A DNA stretch of 64,000 bases from Oscillospiraceae bacterium (lineage in GTDB: Bacteria; Bacillota; Clostridia; UMGS1810): contig SVJH01000001.1 of NCBI GenBank assembly GCA_015069095.1, positions 62,001 through 126,000 on the forward strand. The letters run 5' to 3'. Under the pieces are notes generated by a model. That model did not search any database, was not told the origin of the DNA, and was given only the letters and a program-made list of their open reading frames with translations. The translations under genes and the position numbers were made by a program. Positions 34,922-45,434 of this stretch are shown here, one piece after another (the first letter of the stretch is position 1; each line of letters opens with the position of its first letter).

Positions 34922-35290
34922 GTGATACAGCAACAAACATTATTAAAAGTTGCCGACAACACAGGTGCAAAAGAAATTATGTGCATCAGAGTTTTAGGTG
35001 GCTCAAGAAGAAAATATGCCAATATCGGTGATGTTATTATCGCTTCGGTTAAAAAAGCAACACCCGGCGGTGTTGTTAAAAAAGGTGACGTAGTTAAAGC
35101 CGTTGTTGTTAGATCTGTTAAAGGTTTAAGAAGAGCGGATGGCACATACATCAAATTTGATGAAAATGCAGCTGTTGTCATCAGAGATGATAAAACCCCA
35201 AGAGGTACTCGTATATTCGGACCTATCGCCCGTGAGTTGAGAGACAAAGAATATATGAAAATACTTTCCTTGGCACCGGAAGTTTTATAA
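34922..35290 (+). CDS. rplN: 50S ribosomal protein L14
   Basis: A 122-residue L14 beginning [19 protein letters not shown] from a GTG codon. It also shows [14 protein letters not shown] and the C-terminal [24 protein letters not shown]. It contacts L19 and the RsfS silencing factor at the subunit interface. AAAGGAGAGG lies upstream. Confidence 0.98.
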   Translation: MIQQQTLLKVADNTGAKEIMCIRVLGGSRRKYANIGDVIIASVKKATPGGVVKKGDVVKAVVVRSVKGLRRADGTYIKFDENAAVVIRDDKTPRGTRIFGPIARELRDKEYMKILSLAPEVL

Positions 35291-35308
35291 GACAAGGAGG
35301 AGTCTAAC

Positions 35309-35635
35309 ATGAGAACAAATGTTCATATTAAAAAAGGGGACAACGTAATTGTTTTATCCGGCGAAGACAAAGGCAAAAAGGGTAAAGTACTATCAGTTAT
35401 CCCTGAAGAAAGAAAAGTAATCGTTGAAGGCGTAAACATGGTTTCAAAACATAAAAAAGCTCGTAAACAAACAGATACAAGCGGAATTATTAAACAGGAA
35501 GCTCCACTTTACGCTTCAAAAGTAATGCATATATGTAATAAATGCGGAAAACCGACTCGTATCGGTCATAAGCTTTTGGCAGATGGCAAAAAAGCCAGAA
35601 TATGCAAAAATTGTTTAGAAGTATTTGAAAACTAA
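35309..35635 (+). CDS. rplX: 50S ribosomal protein L24
   Basis: A 108-residue KOW-domain protein ([23 protein letters not shown]) with a C-terminal CxxC pair ([11 protein letters not shown] and CKNC) suggestive of a zinc site. It initiates 50S assembly. Confidence 0.98.
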   Translation: MRTNVHIKKGDNVIVLSGEDKGKKGKVLSVIPEERKVIVEGVNMVSKHKKARKQTDTSGIIKQEAPLYASKVMHICNKCGKPTRIGHKLLADGKKARICKNCLEVFEN

Positions 35636-35660
35636 TTTCCAGAGAGGAGGATTTTCACTA

Positions 35661-36206
35661 ATGGCTAGTAGACTTAGAGCACAGTATGAAAACGAAGTAA
35701 GAAAAGTGCTTATGGAAAAATACGGATACAAAAGTCCGATGGAAATTCCTAAAATAGAAAAAGTAGTTATCAATATCGGTGTTGGTGAAGCAAAAGATAA
35801 TGCAAAAGCATTAGAAGCTGCTGTTAATGATTTAGGTCTTATCACAGGTCAGAAACCTGTTATTACAAAAGCTAAAAAATCAGTTGCCAACTTTAAAATC
35901 AGAGAAGGTATGAACCTTGGATGTAAAGTTACACTTAGAAGTGATAAAATGTATGAGTTCTTAGACAGACTTATCAACATTGCTCTTCCTCGTGTAAGAG
36001 ACTTCAGAGGTATCAATCCTAACTCTTTCGACGGTAGAGGAAACTACTGCTTAGGTATTAAAGAACAACTTATTTTCCCTGAAATCGATTACGATAAAAT
36101 CGATAAATTAAGAGGGATGGATATAATTGTGGTTACAACCGCAAAAACTGATGAGGAAGCTCGTGAGTTATTAACACTTATGGGTGCTCCATTCATCAAA
36201 GCGTGA
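35661..36206 (+). CDS. rplE: 50S ribosomal protein L5
   Basis: A 181-residue L5 ([20 protein letters not shown]) with [12 protein letters not shown] and [20 protein letters not shown]. It binds 5S rRNA. ATG 35661 is preferred because GAGAGGAGG is just upstream; the frame's earlier ATG at 35625 lies inside rplX. Confidence 0.97.
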   Translation: MASRLRAQYENEVRKVLMEKYGYKSPMEIPKIEKVVINIGVGEAKDNAKALEAAVNDLGLITGQKPVITKAKKSVANFKIREGMNLGCKVTLRSDKMYEFLDRLINIALPRVRDFRGINPNSFDGRGNYCLGIKEQLIFPEIDYDKIDKLRGMDIIVVTTAKTDEEARELLTLMGAPFIKA

Positions 36207-36222
36207 GAGGGGGTATTGAAGC

Positions 36223-36408
36223 ATGGCTAAGAAAGCAATGGTATTAAAACAGCAGAAAGAACAGAAATATTCTACAAGAGAATATAACAGATGTAAAATA
36301 TGCGGAAGACCTCACGCTTACCTTAGAAAATTCGGAATTTGCCGTATTTGCTTCAGAGAATTGGCTTACAAAGGACAAATCCCTGGTGTTAAAAAGGCAA
36401 GTTGGTAA
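36223..36408 (+). CDS. rpsN: 30S ribosomal protein S14, zinc-binding type Z
   Basis: A 61-residue short S14 with CKICGRPH and [12 protein letters not shown], the four-cysteine zinc site that defines the C+ type. It ends GVKKASW, as in other Firmicutes. Presence of the zinc form here suggests any zinc-free paralogue would lie elsewhere. Confidence 0.97.
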   Translation: MAKKAMVLKQQKEQKYSTREYNRCKICGRPHAYLRKFGICRICFRELAYKGQIPGVKKASW

Positions 36409-36460
36409 GATTTAAGTTTAATGATAAAGTTTAGATATTTTAAAAAGGAGGTAGCACACA

Positions 36461-36859
36461 ATGCAGATAACCGATCCTATTGCTGATATGCTTACACGTA
36501 TCAGAAATGCAAGTTCATCTAAACATGATTCTGTTACAGTTCCTTCTTCAAAAATCAAATTAGCTATCGCTAAAATTTTGAACGATGAAGGTTATATCGC
36601 TGGATACGAAGTTGTTGAAGATGACAAACAAGGTATTATAAAAATCAATCTTAAGTACGGTGCTAACAAGACTAGCGTTATTTCTGGTCTAAAAAGAGTT
36701 AGTAAACCAGGACTTAGAGTATATGCAAATAAAGAAGAATTACCAAAAGTTTTAAAAGGTTTAGGTATTGCCATAATCTCTACTTCTAAAGGAATTATGA
36801 CAGACAAAGAAGCCAGAAAACTAAATGTGGGCGGAGAAGTTTTAGCATTTATTTGGTAA
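36461..36859 (+). CDS. rpsH: 30S ribosomal protein S8
   Basis: A 132-residue S8 ([18 protein letters not shown]) with [18 protein letters not shown] and the C-terminal [20 protein letters not shown]. In many bacteria S8 represses the spc operon by binding near rplE; no such site was checked. AAGGAGG precedes the ATG. Confidence 0.98.
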   Translation: MQITDPIADMLTRIRNASSSKHDSVTVPSSKIKLAIAKILNDEGYIAGYEVVEDDKQGIIKINLKYGANKTSVISGLKRVSKPGLRVYANKEELPKVLKGLGIAIISTSKGIMTDKEARKLNVGGEVLAFIW

Positions 36860-36889
36860 TAAGTTATTGTTTTACAGGAGGTGAACAAT

Positions 36890-37435
36890 TTGTCTAGAAT
36901 AGGAAGAATGCCAATTAGTGTTCCAAATGGCGTAGAAGTTAAAATTAATCCTGAAAATGAAGTAATCGTAAAAGGTCCTAAAGGTACTCTTACAAAAAAA
37001 CTTCATAAAGATATGATTATAAAACAGGATAACGGTACAATCGTTATCGAAAGACCAAGTGAAGTGAAAGAACACAGATCTCTTCACGGTTTAACAAGAA
37101 CTCTTTTAGCTAACATGGTAACAGGTGTTACAGACGGCTATCAGAAAACTCTTGAAATCAACGGTGTTGGTTACAGAGCTCAGAAGCAAGGCAATAAAAT
37201 TGTTCTTAACCTTGGATATTCTCATCCGGTTGAGTTCGAAGATACAGCTGATTACAAGCTTGAAGTTCCAAACCCAAATACAATCGTTGTAAGTGGTATT
37301 GATAAACAAATTGTCGGCGAAATCGCTGCTAAAATCAGAGAAAAGAGATTACCTGAACCATATAAAGGCAAAGGTATTAAGTATGCTGACGAAGTTATCA
37401 GAAGAAAAGAAGGTAAGACCGGCGCTAAGAAGTAA
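36890..37435 (+). CDS. rplF: 50S ribosomal protein L6
   Basis: A 181-residue L6 ([19 protein letters not shown]) with two related domains and the ending [27 protein letters not shown] 36890 is the likely start: AGGAGG lies eight bases upstream, and GTG 36881 overlaps that site. Confidence 0.97.
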   Translation: MSRIGRMPISVPNGVEVKINPENEVIVKGPKGTLTKKLHKDMIIKQDNGTIVIERPSEVKEHRSLHGLTRTLLANMVTGVTDGYQKTLEINGVGYRAQKQGNKIVLNLGYSHPVEFEDTADYKLEVPNPNTIVVSGIDKQIVGEIAAKIREKRLPEPYKGKGIKYADEVIRRKEGKTGAKK

Positions 37436-37469
37436 TCGGTAAAGAATATTTGAAAGGAGCTTAAGGTCA

Positions 37470-37832
37470 ATGATAAAGAAACAAAGCAGCAGCGTTGCAA
37501 GAGTACGTAGACACGAAAGAGTTCGTAAAAATGTTTCTGGTACAGCTGCTCGTCCAAGACTTAATGTATATAGAAGTTTAAAAAATATATACGCACAGGT
37601 TATTGACGACGTAACAGGCACAACTTTAGTTTCTGCTTCTTCAATTGATAAAGAAATCAATCTTGAAAACGGCGGAAATAAAGAAGCTGCAAAAGAAGTT
37701 GGTATCCTAGTTGCAAAAAGAGCCATCGAAAAAGGCATTAAACAAGTTGTATTTGACAGAGGTGGATATATTTACCACGGTAGAGTTAAAGAACTTGCAG
37801 AAGGTGCAAGAGAAGGCGGATTAGAATTCTAA
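37470..37832 (+). CDS. rplR: 50S ribosomal protein L18
   Basis: A 120-residue L18 ([21 protein letters not shown]) with [15 protein letters not shown] and the C-terminal [23 protein letters not shown]. It binds 5S rRNA with L5. GAAAGGAG site upstream. Confidence 0.98.
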   Translation: MIKKQSSSVARVRRHERVRKNVSGTAARPRLNVYRSLKNIYAQVIDDVTGTTLVSASSIDKEINLENGGNKEAAKEVGILVAKRAIEKGIKQVVFDRGGYIYHGRVKELAEGAREGGLEF

Positions 37833-37873
37833 TTAAACTTTTTAGAGTTTACTAAAGGAGGTTAAAGACTTTT

Positions 37874-38374
37874 ATGCAGAACATAGATGCAAGCACATTA
37901 GATTTAAAAGAAAAAGTTGTTAGCATAAATCGTGTTGCAAAGGTTGTTAAAGGTGGTAGAACCTTTAGATTCAGCGTTTTAGTAGTTGTCGGCGATGAAA
38001 ACGGTCATGTTGGTGCAGGTACTGGTAAAGCAGCTGAAATTCCTGATGCAGTTAGAAAAGCAATAGATGATGCAAAGAAAAATATGATTACAGTTCCGAT
38101 TGTTAATACAACAATCCCTCACGAAAACATTGGTGAGTTCGGCGCAGGAAGAGTTCTTCTTAAACCGGCTGGTCTTGGTACTGGTGTTATCGCAGGTGGC
38201 GGTGTTAGAGCCGTGCTTGAACTTGCAGGTATCCAGAATATCAGAACAAAATCTTTGCGTTCAAACAATCCTCGCAATATGGTTAATGCAACAATCGAAG
38301 GATTAAGAAATCTTAAAGTTGCCGAAGAAGTTGCTAAAGCAAGAGGCAAATCAGTAGAAGAATTGTTGGGTTAA
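37874..38374 (+). CDS. rpsE: 30S ribosomal protein S5
   Basis: A 166-residue S5 with the double-stranded RNA-binding domain ([21 protein letters not shown]) and the C-terminal [19 protein letters not shown] and NPRNMV. It contributes to decoding accuracy and mRNA entry. Confidence 0.98.
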   Translation: MQNIDASTLDLKEKVVSINRVAKVVKGGRTFRFSVLVVVGDENGHVGAGTGKAAEIPDAVRKAIDDAKKNMITVPIVNTTIPHENIGEFGAGRVLLKPAGLGTGVIAGGGVRAVLELAGIQNIRTKSLRSNNPRNMVNATIEGLRNLKVAEEVAKARGKSVEELLG

Positions 38375-38407
38375 TCAATTAAAAATTATTGCAGGAGGTA
38401 CGAAGCA

Positions 38408-38587
38408 ATGGCTAAAATTAAAGTTACTCTTATAAAAAGCCCTATTGGTTGCAAAAAAGACCAGATTGCTACAGTTGAAGCACTTGGACTTAAGAAAATA
38501 AGAGATGAAAAAATACACGAAGACTGTGCACAGATTATGGGTATGGTTAAAAAAATCAATCATTTGGTAAGTGTAGAAGAATTATAA
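38408..38587 (+). CDS. rpmD: 50S ribosomal protein L30
   Basis: A 59-residue protein, [19 protein letters not shown], then [15 protein letters not shown] and [14 protein letters not shown]. The size and the KSxIG/LGL motifs are those of L30. GCAGGAGG lies upstream, and rplO follows 22 bases later, the normal order. Confidence 0.95.
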   Translation: MAKIKVTLIKSPIGCKKDQIATVEALGLKKIRDEKIHEDCAQIMGMVKKINHLVSVEEL

Positions 38588-38609
38588 AAATTAAAGGAGG
38601 TGTCTTACA

Positions 38610-39050
38610 ATGAAATTGTTTGAATTAGCACCTAGCGAAGGTTCTGTAAAGGACAGAAAAAGAGTCGGCAGAGGTCATGGAAGTGGAAGCGGAAAGACAT
38701 CAGGTCGTGGACATAAAGGTCAGAAAGCACGTAGTGGCGGTGGCGTAAGAATCGGTTTTGAAGGCGGTCAGATGCCTATCTACAGAAGACTACCAAAACG
38801 TGGTTTTACAAACATCTTCGCAAAGGAATATGCGGAAATTAAAATTTCAGATTTAAATAAATTCTCAGACGGAGCAGTTGTAGATGCAGCTGCACTAAAA
38901 GAAGCTGGAATTGTTAAAAAAGTGTGCGATGGCATTAAAGTTTTAGGAAACGGAGAATTAAAAGTAAAACTTACTGTTAAAGCACAGAAATTTACCGAAA
39001 CAGCAAAACAGAAAATTGAAGCTGCCGGTGGAAAGGTTGAGGTGATGTAA
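38610..39050 (+). CDS. rplO: 50S ribosomal protein L15
   Basis: A 146-residue L15 with the basic N-terminal tail [20 protein letters not shown] and [17 protein letters not shown]. Ends one base before the secY start region, so secY translation is coupled. Confidence 0.98.
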   Translation: MKLFELAPSEGSVKDRKRVGRGHGSGSGKTSGRGHKGQKARSGGGVRIGFEGGQMPIYRRLPKRGFTNIFAKEYAEIKISDLNKFSDGAVVDAAALKEAGIVKKVCDGIKVLGNGELKVKLTVKAQKFTETAKQKIEAAGGKVEVM

Positions 39051-39051
39051 G

Positions 39052-40302
39052 GTGTTTCAGACTTTAAGAAATGCTTGGAAAATCCCCGACCTCAGAAAAA
39101 AAATAATATTCACATTATTGATGATTGCTGTTTTTAGACTTGGAACATTTATTCCTGTTCCAGGACTAAACAGAGCAGCACTACAAAGTTTGGTTGGTGA
39201 TGGAAATAACCTTTTTGGTATGCTAAATGCATTCTCAGGGGGCGCATTCAGTAATGCAACAATTTTTGCAATGGGTATTACTCCATACATTAACTCATCT
39301 ATCATTATTCAGTTATTAACAGTTGCTATCCCAGCTCTTGAAAGAATGATGCAAGAAGGCGAAGATGGCAGAAAGAAAATGGCATCTTGGACAAGATATT
39401 TAACAGTTATTCTTGCTTTTGTGCAGGCAACAGGTTTATACTTTGGTTTAACTAATGCCGTAGCAAGCAGAGGTTTTGCTTCATATATACTAATCACATT
39501 AACATTTACTGCAGGTACTGCATTTTTAATGTGGCTTGGTGAACAGATTACAGAACGCGGTGTAGGTAACGGTATTTCAATCATTATCTTTGCCGGTATC
39601 GTTTCAAGCTTACCAACTGATATATATGTAATGGCAATGAACATTATAGCAAATCCTTCTGATATGGCAATGATTGGTAAAGTTGCAGCAGTTGTAATTG
39701 TATCAATTATTTCAGTTCTATTCATCATCTTTATGGATAATGCTGAAAGAAGAATATCAGTTCAGTATGCAAAAAGAATGGTCGGAAGAAAAATGTACGG
39801 TGGACAAAGTACACATATTCCAATCAAAGTATCAATGGCAGGCGTTATTCCAATTATCTTTGCTATGTCAATACTAAGTTTCCCACAGACACTTGGTGCA
39901 ATGCTTGGCAAAAACTGGACATGGATTAACCCTACTTCATGGTGGTATATTGGAATTTACTTCCTACTAATTATTTTCTTCACATATTTCTATACAGCAA
40001 TTCAGTTTAATCCAATTGAAATTGCAAATAACATGAAGAAAAATGGCGGTTTTGTACCGGGTATAAGACCTGGTAAACCGACAAGTGATTTTATAAGCAA
40101 AACAATGACAAGAATTACTCTTGCAGGAGCATTCTTCTTAGGTATAATTGCTGTACTTCCTATGATTACAGGAAAATACACAAATATTCCAATGTCTCTT
40201 GGTGGTTCTTCACTACTAATTATAGTTGGTGTTGCCCTTGAAACAGTGAGACAGATTGAATCTCAGATGCTTATGAGACACTACAAAGGTTTCTTGGAAT
40301 AA
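39052..40302 (+). CDS. secY: preprotein translocase subunit SecY
   Basis: A 416-residue channel protein with ten membrane helices and the SecY signatures GTFIPVPGLN, FSGGAFSNATIFAMGITPYINSS, the VVIVSIISVLFIIFMDNAERRI helix and a C-terminal basic loop. It forms the Sec channel with SecE/SecG. Starts with GTG, with GAGGTGA inside the rplO end serving as ribosome-binding site. No second secY is seen. Confidence 0.98.
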   Translation: MFQTLRNAWKIPDLRKKIIFTLLMIAVFRLGTFIPVPGLNRAALQSLVGDGNNLFGMLNAFSGGAFSNATIFAMGITPYINSSIIIQLLTVAIPALERMMQEGEDGRKKMASWTRYLTVILAFVQATGLYFGLTNAVASRGFASYILITLTFTAGTAFLMWLGEQITERGVGNGISIIIFAGIVSSLPTDIYVMAMNIIANPSDMAMIGKVAAVVIVSIISVLFIIFMDNAERRISVQYAKRMVGRKMYGGQSTHIPIKVSMAGVIPIIFAMSILSFPQTLGAMLGKNWTWINPTSWWYIGIYFLLIIFFTYFYTAIQFNPIEIANNMKKNGGFVPGIRPGKPTSDFISKTMTRITLAGAFFLGIIAVLPMITGKYTNIPMSLGGSSLLIIVGVALETVRQIESQMLMRHYKGFLE

Positions 40303-40329
40303 TATAAATTTATAAAGGTGGATTTTTTG

Positions 40330-40962
40330 ATGAAACTTATATTGTTGGGTGCACCGGGTGCAGGAAAAGGTACACAGGCTGAAATAATCAGTAATAAACT
40401 TAATATTCCTACAATTTCTACCGGCGCGATTATTCGCGAATCAATTAAAAGCGGAAGCGAGATTGGCAAAAAAGTTAAATCAATAATTGAGAGCGGAAAT
40501 CTTGTTTCAGACGAAATCGTAATTGAAATTATTGAAAATCGTTTAAAAGAAGATGATTGTAAAAACGGATTTATTCTTGATGGTTTTCCAAGAACTGTTG
40601 CTCAGGCTGATGCACTGGAAGAACTTGGTATAAAAATTGATGTTGTTGCTTCAATTGAAGTTAGCGATGAAGATATTATAAAAAGACTTTCAGGCAGACG
40701 CGAATGTGCAAACTGCAGAGCAACTTATCATATTGAAAATCTTCCTTCTAAAAAAGGAGATATCTGTGATAAATGTGATGGTAAACTTATTCGCAGAGCG
40801 GATGATGAACCTGAAACAATCAAGAACAGATTAAGTGTGTACCATGAGCAGACAGCAGTTTTAAAAGATTACTATGCTAAAAAAGGAAATCTTAAACTTG
40901 TTTGCGGTACAAATCCGATTGATCAGATTACAAACGACATTATAGGTACATTGGAGAAATAA
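40330..40962 (+). CDS. adk: adenylate kinase, zinc-lid type
   Basis: A 210-residue kinase interconverting ATP + AMP and 2 ADP. Shows the P-loop LGAPGAGKGTQAE, the AMP-site FILDGFPRTVAQA, and the lid with four cysteines (CANC and CDKC), which binds structural zinc in Gram-positive enzymes. ATG 40330 is nine bases from AAAGGTGG; the longer GTG start overlaps that site. Confidence 0.97.
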   Translation: MKLILLGAPGAGKGTQAEIISNKLNIPTISTGAIIRESIKSGSEIGKKVKSIIESGNLVSDEIVIEIIENRLKEDDCKNGFILDGFPRTVAQADALEELGIKIDVVASIEVSDEDIIKRLSGRRECANCRATYHIENLPSKKGDICDKCDGKLIRRADDEPETIKNRLSVYHEQTAVLKDYYAKKGNLKLVCGTNPIDQITNDIIGTLEK

Positions 40963-40963
40963 A

Positions 40964-41707
40964 ATGATTTATATAAAATCATCCGGTGAGATTAACGCAA
41001 TGCAAAAAGCCGGCAAGATAGTGGCTGGTACCTTTGAGGTATTAAAACCATATATCAAGCCGGGCGTTACGACCGCCGAATTGGACAAAATCGCGAAAGA
41101 ATATATACTAAGTCAAGGTGCGAAACCATCGTTTCTAAATTACAACGGTTTCCCTGCCAGTATATGTTCCTCGATTAATAATGTTGTAATACATGGGATT
41201 CCAGGAAACGACAAGTTAAAAGAAGGCGACATAATAAGCATTGATGTTGGTGCTGTAAAGGATGGATATCACGGCGATGCCGCAAGAACTTTTGCTGTCG
41301 GACAAATTTCCAAAGAAGCCCAAAGACTAATCGATGTTACAAAACAAAGTTTCTTTGAAGGACTAAATTACGCACGCTTAGGCGAAAGACTTTTCAGTAT
41401 TTCTGCTACAATCCAAAACTACGTTGAAGAAAATGGTTTTAGTATTGTAAGAAATTACTGTGGCCATGGAATTGGTAAAAATCTTCATGAAGATCCTGAA
41501 ATTCCAAATTATGGAACATTCGGACGTGGAAACAGACTTATGAAGAATATGACACTTGCGATTGAGCCAATGGTAAATTACGGAAAAGCTCCTACAAAAG
41601 TTTTAAGCGATGGCTGGGGTGTTGTTACACTTGACAATTCACTTTCAGCACACTATGAAAACACAATAGTAATTACAGATGGTGAGCCATTTATACTTAC
41701 TATGTAA
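40964..41707 (+). CDS. map: methionine aminopeptidase, type I
   Basis: A 247-residue metalloenzyme that removes the initiator Met. Metal ligands lie in SIDVGAVKDGYHGDAARTF (two Asp), CGHGIGKNLHEDP (His), IEPMV (Glu) and YENTIVIT (Glu). Starts one base after the adk stop, matching the Firmicutes order adk-map-ybzG-infA. Confidence 0.97.
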   Translation: MIYIKSSGEINAMQKAGKIVAGTFEVLKPYIKPGVTTAELDKIAKEYILSQGAKPSFLNYNGFPASICSSINNVVIHGIPGNDKLKEGDIISIDVGAVKDGYHGDAARTFAVGQISKEAQRLIDVTKQSFFEGLNYARLGERLFSISATIQNYVEENGFSIVRNYCGHGIGKNLHEDPEIPNYGTFGRGNRLMKNMTLAIEPMVNYGKAPTKVLSDGWGVVTLDNSLSAHYENTIVITDGEPFILTM

Positions 41708-41746
41708 AAATGCGTAATTGCTTTTATTAAACAGAGGTGATATTTA

Positions 41747-42025
41747 TTGGACGCTCATCCGGGAGAGTTTGTATATGCTACTGCTGGTAGAGATAAAGGG
41801 AAATGCTTTGTAATACTTTATGCCGAGAATGAATATTTATACTTGGCAGATGGAAGGGCACGCAAAGTGAGTACCCCTAAGAAAAAAAAGGTAAAGCACG
41901 TAGAGATGACAGGCGATAGAGATGAATTTATTATGGCAAAACTTATGCAAACAGGCAAAGTTACAAATAAAGAAATCAGATATTCGCTTTCAAATTACTT
42001 AGGCGATCAAAGTAATGATGATTAA
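41747..42025 (+). CDS. KOW-domain RNA-binding protein; candidate OLE-associated protein B (YbzG/OapB family)
   Basis: A 92-residue protein: HPGEFVYATAGRDKGKCFVIL is a KOW-type beta motif resembling L14e. A basic segment (KVSTPKKKKVKHVEM) and an acidic helical end follow. The slot between map and infA is that of ybzG in Bacillus. OapB, which binds OLE RNA in H. halodurans, is a KOW-domain protein of this family as I recall. Because this genome also carries OLE RNA and oapA, this gene is the natural OapB candidate; KOW genes also occur here in genomes without OLE, so the role is not proven. Start TTG 41747 with AGAGGTGA six bases upstream. Confidence 0.75.
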   Translation: MDAHPGEFVYATAGRDKGKCFVILYAENEYLYLADGRARKVSTPKKKKVKHVEMTGDRDEFIMAKLMQTGKVTNKEIRYSLSNYLGDQSNDD

Positions 42026-42043
42026 ATCAAAGGAGGTTAAATC

Positions 42044-42262
42044 ATGGCTAAAGAAGATGTATTGGAACTTGAAGGAACAGTTGTTGAAGCACTTCCAAAT
42101 GCAATGTTTCAGGTAGAGTTTGAAAACGGTCATAGAATTCTTGCTCACATTTCAGGAAAATTAAGAATGAATTTCATAAGAATTCTTCCAGGCGATAAAG
42201 TAACTGTGGAGATGTCTCCTTATGACTTAACAAGAGGAAGAATTACTTGGAGAGCAAAGTAA
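42044..42262 (+). CDS. infA: translation initiation factor IF-1
   Basis: A 72-residue S1-fold protein ([55 protein letters not shown]). It binds the 30S A site during initiation. AAAGGAGG ribosome-binding site. Confidence 0.98.
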   Translation: MAKEDVLELEGTVVEALPNAMFQVEFENGHRILAHISGKLRMNFIRILPGDKVTVEMSPYDLTRGRITWRAK

Positions 42263-42305
42263 GAAGTATATTTCGAGATTTTAATTTAAACAGGAGGTAG
42301 TTAAA

Positions 42306-42419
42306 ATGAAGGTCAGACCCTCAGTTAAACCAATTTGCGAAAAATGCAAAATAATTAAAAGAAAAGGCAATGTTATGGTTATTTGCCAGAACCCTAAACA
42401 CAAACAGAAACAGGGTTGA
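42306..42419 (+). CDS. rpmJ: 50S ribosomal protein L36
   Basis: A 37-residue protein, [20 protein letters not shown] then [16 protein letters not shown]. It has the Cys/Cys/Cys/His zinc ligands of the zinc-type L36. CAGGAGG lies upstream. The 127 bases to rpsM include small AT-rich hairpins and nothing I can name. Confidence 0.97.
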   Translation: MKVRPSVKPICEKCKIIKRKGNVMVICQNPKHKQKQG

Positions 42420-42546
42420 TTTAATGCAATTAGCTTAAAAAGGGCGGCTGTATAGAATTTTCTATAACCTTTTAAGTTTAATATAAAACAAACAGCACAA
42501 AAATGTGCAACTAAAAATTAGTTATATTATTTAGGAGGTGTTTTAA

Positions 42547-42915
42547 ATGGCAAGAATAGCCGGTGTTGATTTACCTAACGAAAAAAGAGTAGAAATCGGT
42601 CTTACTTACATTTTCGGTATAGGCAAAAGCTCATCAAACAAAATTCTTAAAGAAGCAGGTATAAACCCTGATACTCGTGTTAAAGATTTAACAGAAGATG
42701 AAGTTTCAAAACTAAGAGCTATCATCGATGCACAATATCAGGTAGAAGGTGACCTAAGAAGACAGGTTGCTCTTGATATAAAAAGACTTATTGAAATTGG
42801 CTGTTACAGAGGTCTTCGTCATAGAAGAAGTCTTCCTGTAAGAGGTCAGAGAACAAAAACAAATGCCAGAACAAGAAAAGGTCCTAGAAAGACTATGGCT
42901 AACAAGAAAAAGTAA
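42547..42915 (+). CDS. rpsM: 30S ribosomal protein S13
   Basis: A 122-residue S13 ([21 protein letters not shown]) with [38 protein letters not shown] split across the C-terminal basic tail that reaches the P-site tRNA. First gene of the alpha section. Confidence 0.98.
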   Translation: MARIAGVDLPNEKRVEIGLTYIFGIGKSSSNKILKEAGINPDTRVKDLTEDEVSKLRAIIDAQYQVEGDLRRQVALDIKRLIEIGCYRGLRHRRSLPVRGQRTKTNARTRKGPRKTMANKKK

Positions 42916-42930
42916 GAGGAGGGATATAAA

Positions 42931-43320
42931 ATGGCTCAACCTAAGAAAACTCGTAAGAGACGTGAAAAGAAAAATATTGAAAGAGGAGCTGCACATATCC
43001 GTTCTTCTTTCAATAACACAATTGTAACTATTACTGACACACAAGGTAATGCATTATCTTGGGCAAGTGCTGGTGGTCTTGGATTTAGAGGTTCAAGAAA
43101 AAGCACACCGTTTGCTTCACAGATGGCTGCAGAAACAGCTGCTAAAGCTGCAATGGAACATGGCCTAAAAACTGTTGAAGTTTACGTTAAAGGTCCTGGT
43201 GCAGGACGTGAAGCTGCTATCAGAGCACTTCAGACTGCAGGCTTGGAAGTTAGCATGATTAAAGATGTTACTCCAATTCCTCACAACGGATGCAGACCGC
43301 CAAAAAGAAGAAGAGTATAA
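42931..43320 (+). CDS. rpsK: 30S ribosomal protein S11
   Basis: A 129-residue S11 with [33 protein letters not shown] and the C-terminal [18 protein letters not shown]. Located in the platform near the E site. Confidence 0.98.
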   Translation: MAQPKKTRKRREKKNIERGAAHIRSSFNNTIVTITDTQGNALSWASAGGLGFRGSRKSTPFASQMAAETAAKAAMEHGLKTVEVYVKGPGAGREAAIRALQTAGLEVSMIKDVTPIPHNGCRPPKRRRV

Positions 43321-43339
43321 TTACAGGAGGTGTTTATAA

Positions 43340-43966
43340 ATGGCTAGATATACTGGAGCAGTTTGCCGTCTTTGCCGTAGAGAAGGTCAGAAACTTTTCT
43401 TAAAAGGTGAAAGATGTTACAGCGATAAATGCTCAATCAATAAAAGACAGTATGCTCCTGGTCAGCATGGTCAGAGCAGAAAAAAATTATCTGAATATGG
43501 TGTTCAGTTAAGAGAAAAACAGAAAGCAAGAAGATATTATGGCGTACTTGAATCTCAGTTCGCAAAATACTTCGAAATGGCTGAAAAGAAAAAAGGTATC
43601 ACAGGTGAAAACCTATTACAGATCCTTGAAAGCCGTTTAGACAATGTTGTTTACAGATTAGGTTTTGCAGTATCAAGACCTGAAGCAAGACAGCTTGTAA
43701 AACACGGTCACTTTACAGTTAACGGAAATAAAGTAGATATTCCTTCTTACCTAATTAAAGAAGGCGACGTTATTGCAATTAAAGAAAATAGCAGATCGCT
43801 TACAAAAATTAAAGCTGTTTTAGAACAGACAGAAGGAAAAGTAATTCCTGCATGGCTTGATTTAGATAAAAACACTTCTTCAGCAAAAGTTGTTAAACTT
43901 GCTGCAAGAGAAGACATCGATCTTGAAATCAAAGAACACTTGATCGTTGAGTTGTATTCTAAATAA
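43340..43966 (+). CDS. rpsD: 30S ribosomal protein S4
   Basis: A 208-residue S4 with an N-terminal cysteine cluster ([27 protein letters not shown]) suitable for zinc, then the S4 RNA-binding domain ([21 protein letters not shown]). It initiates 30S assembly; in many bacteria it controls its own operon. Confidence 0.98.
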   Translation: MARYTGAVCRLCRREGQKLFLKGERCYSDKCSINKRQYAPGQHGQSRKKLSEYGVQLREKQKARRYYGVLESQFAKYFEMAEKKKGITGENLLQILESRLDNVVYRLGFAVSRPEARQLVKHGHFTVNGNKVDIPSYLIKEGDVIAIKENSRSLTKIKAVLEQTEGKVIPAWLDLDKNTSSAKVVKLAAREDIDLEIKEHLIVELYSK

Positions 43967-44006
43967 TAATTAAATTGAATGCTTGGAATGGAGGGTTGTA
44001 TAAGTT

Positions 44007-44963
44007 ATGATAGAAATGGAAAAACCCAAAGTTGAATGTGTGGAAAGAAACGAAGAAGGAACTTATGCCAGATTCGAAGTTGAACCTTTAGAGAGAGGAT
44101 ATGGTACTACTCTTGGTAACTCACTAAGAAGAATACTTTTATCATCACTTCCTGGTTCTGCTGCAACATCAGTAAAAATTGATGGTGTATTGCACGAATT
44201 TTCCACAATAAAAGGGGTAAAAGAAGACGTTACAGAGATTATCTTAAACATCAAAAAGTTAATCACAATGGTATACTCTGATACTCCAAAAACAGTATAT
44301 ATTGATGCTACCGGTCCGGGAGAAGTATTAGGATGCGATATTAAGTGCGACCACGAAGTGGAAATCATCAACAAAGATTTACACATCGCTACACTTGATG
44401 ACGATACTAAACTTTATATGGAAATTACACTTGCAAACGGCAGAGGATATGTTTCTGCAGAAAAGAACAAAGAAAATATGCAGAGCATGATTGGTGTAAT
44501 CCCTGTGGATTCAATCTACTCACCAATTTGCAAAGTTAATTACAACGTAACAAATACAAGAGTTGGTCAGGTTACAGACTATGACAAACTTTCTTTGGAA
44601 CTTTGGTCAGACGGTACTATCACACCTGAAGAAGCACTATCACTTAGTGCAAAAATCCTTAACGACCATATGAGTTTGTTTATCGACTTAACAGACGAAA
44701 TCAAACATCAGGATATTATGGTTGAAAAGAGCGAGGATAAAAAAGATAAAGTCTTAGAACTTACAATCGAAGAACTTGATTTGTCAGTGCGTTCTTTCAA
44801 CTGCTTGAAACGCGCAGGAATCAATACTGTTGAAGATTTAGTAAATAAATCTGAAGGTGAAATGATGAAGGTTAGAAACCTTGGTAGAAAATCACTTGAA
44901 GAAGTAATTGCTAAACTTGCAGGTTTGGGATTGTGTTTCTCTAAAGAAACTTATGATGATTAA
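44007..44963 (+). CDS. rpoA: DNA-directed RNA polymerase subunit alpha
   Basis: A 318-residue alpha subunit: N-terminal dimerisation domain ([28 protein letters not shown], split here) and a C-terminal domain ([23 protein letters not shown]) with two helix-hairpin-helix motifs that bind UP elements and activators. Normal length. GGAGGG site upstream of ATG 44007. Confidence 0.98.
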   Translation: MIEMEKPKVECVERNEEGTYARFEVEPLERGYGTTLGNSLRRILLSSLPGSAATSVKIDGVLHEFSTIKGVKEDVTEIILNIKKLITMVYSDTPKTVYIDATGPGEVLGCDIKCDHEVEIINKDLHIATLDDDTKLYMEITLANGRGYVSAEKNKENMQSMIGVIPVDSIYSPICKVNYNVTNTRVGQVTDYDKLSLELWSDGTITPEEALSLSAKILNDHMSLFIDLTDEIKHQDIMVEKSEDKKDKVLELTIEELDLSVRSFNCLKRAGINTVEDLVNKSEGEMMKVRNLGRKSLEEVIAKLAGLGLCFSKETYDD

Positions 44964-44992
44964 TTAATTGGTATAAAGGAGGTATATGTATT

Positions 44993-45334
44993 ATGCCGGG
45001 TACAAGAAAACTTGGAAAAGCAACAGACCATAGAATGGCTATGCTTAAAAATCTAACAACACAGCTTCTTGCACATGGTAAAATCGAAACTTCAGTTGCT
45101 AAAGCAAAAGAAGTTAGAAGCATGGCAGAAAAAATGATAACCTTGGGTAAACAAAATACTCTTCATACAAAAAGACAGGCTCTTGCCTTCATTACAGAAG
45201 AGGATGTTGTTACAAAGCTGTTCAATGAAATAGCTCCTAAGTATGCCGAAAGAAACGGCGGATATACCAGAATTGTAAAAATAGGACCAAGACGCGGCGA
45301 TGCTTGCGAAATGGCTGTAATTGAATTAGTATAA
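44993..45334 (+). CDS. rplQ: 50S ribosomal protein L17
   Basis: A 113-residue L17 ([55 protein letters not shown]). Last gene of the ribosomal cluster; AAAGGAGG upstream and a strong terminator within 15 bases. Confidence 0.98.
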   Translation: MPGTRKLGKATDHRMAMLKNLTTQLLAHGKIETSVAKAKEVRSMAEKMITLGKQNTLHTKRQALAFITEEDVVTKLFNEIAPKYAERNGGYTRIVKIGPRRGDACEMAVIELV

Positions 45335-45346
45335 TTGGTATATTAA

Positions 45347-45385
45347 AACCCCAAAATCGTTTAGATTTTGGGGTTGCTTTTTTTT
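45347..45385 (+). terminator. terminator of the ribosomal cluster
   Basis: A 12-bp stem AACCCCAAAATC (45347-45358) with GATTTTGGGGTT (45364-45375), loop GTTTA, followed by GCTTTTTTTT. Confidence 0.9.
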
Positions 45386-45434
45386 ATAAAAAACTATATA
45401 ATTTAATTGAGAAAATATATAATAGGAGTTTTTT

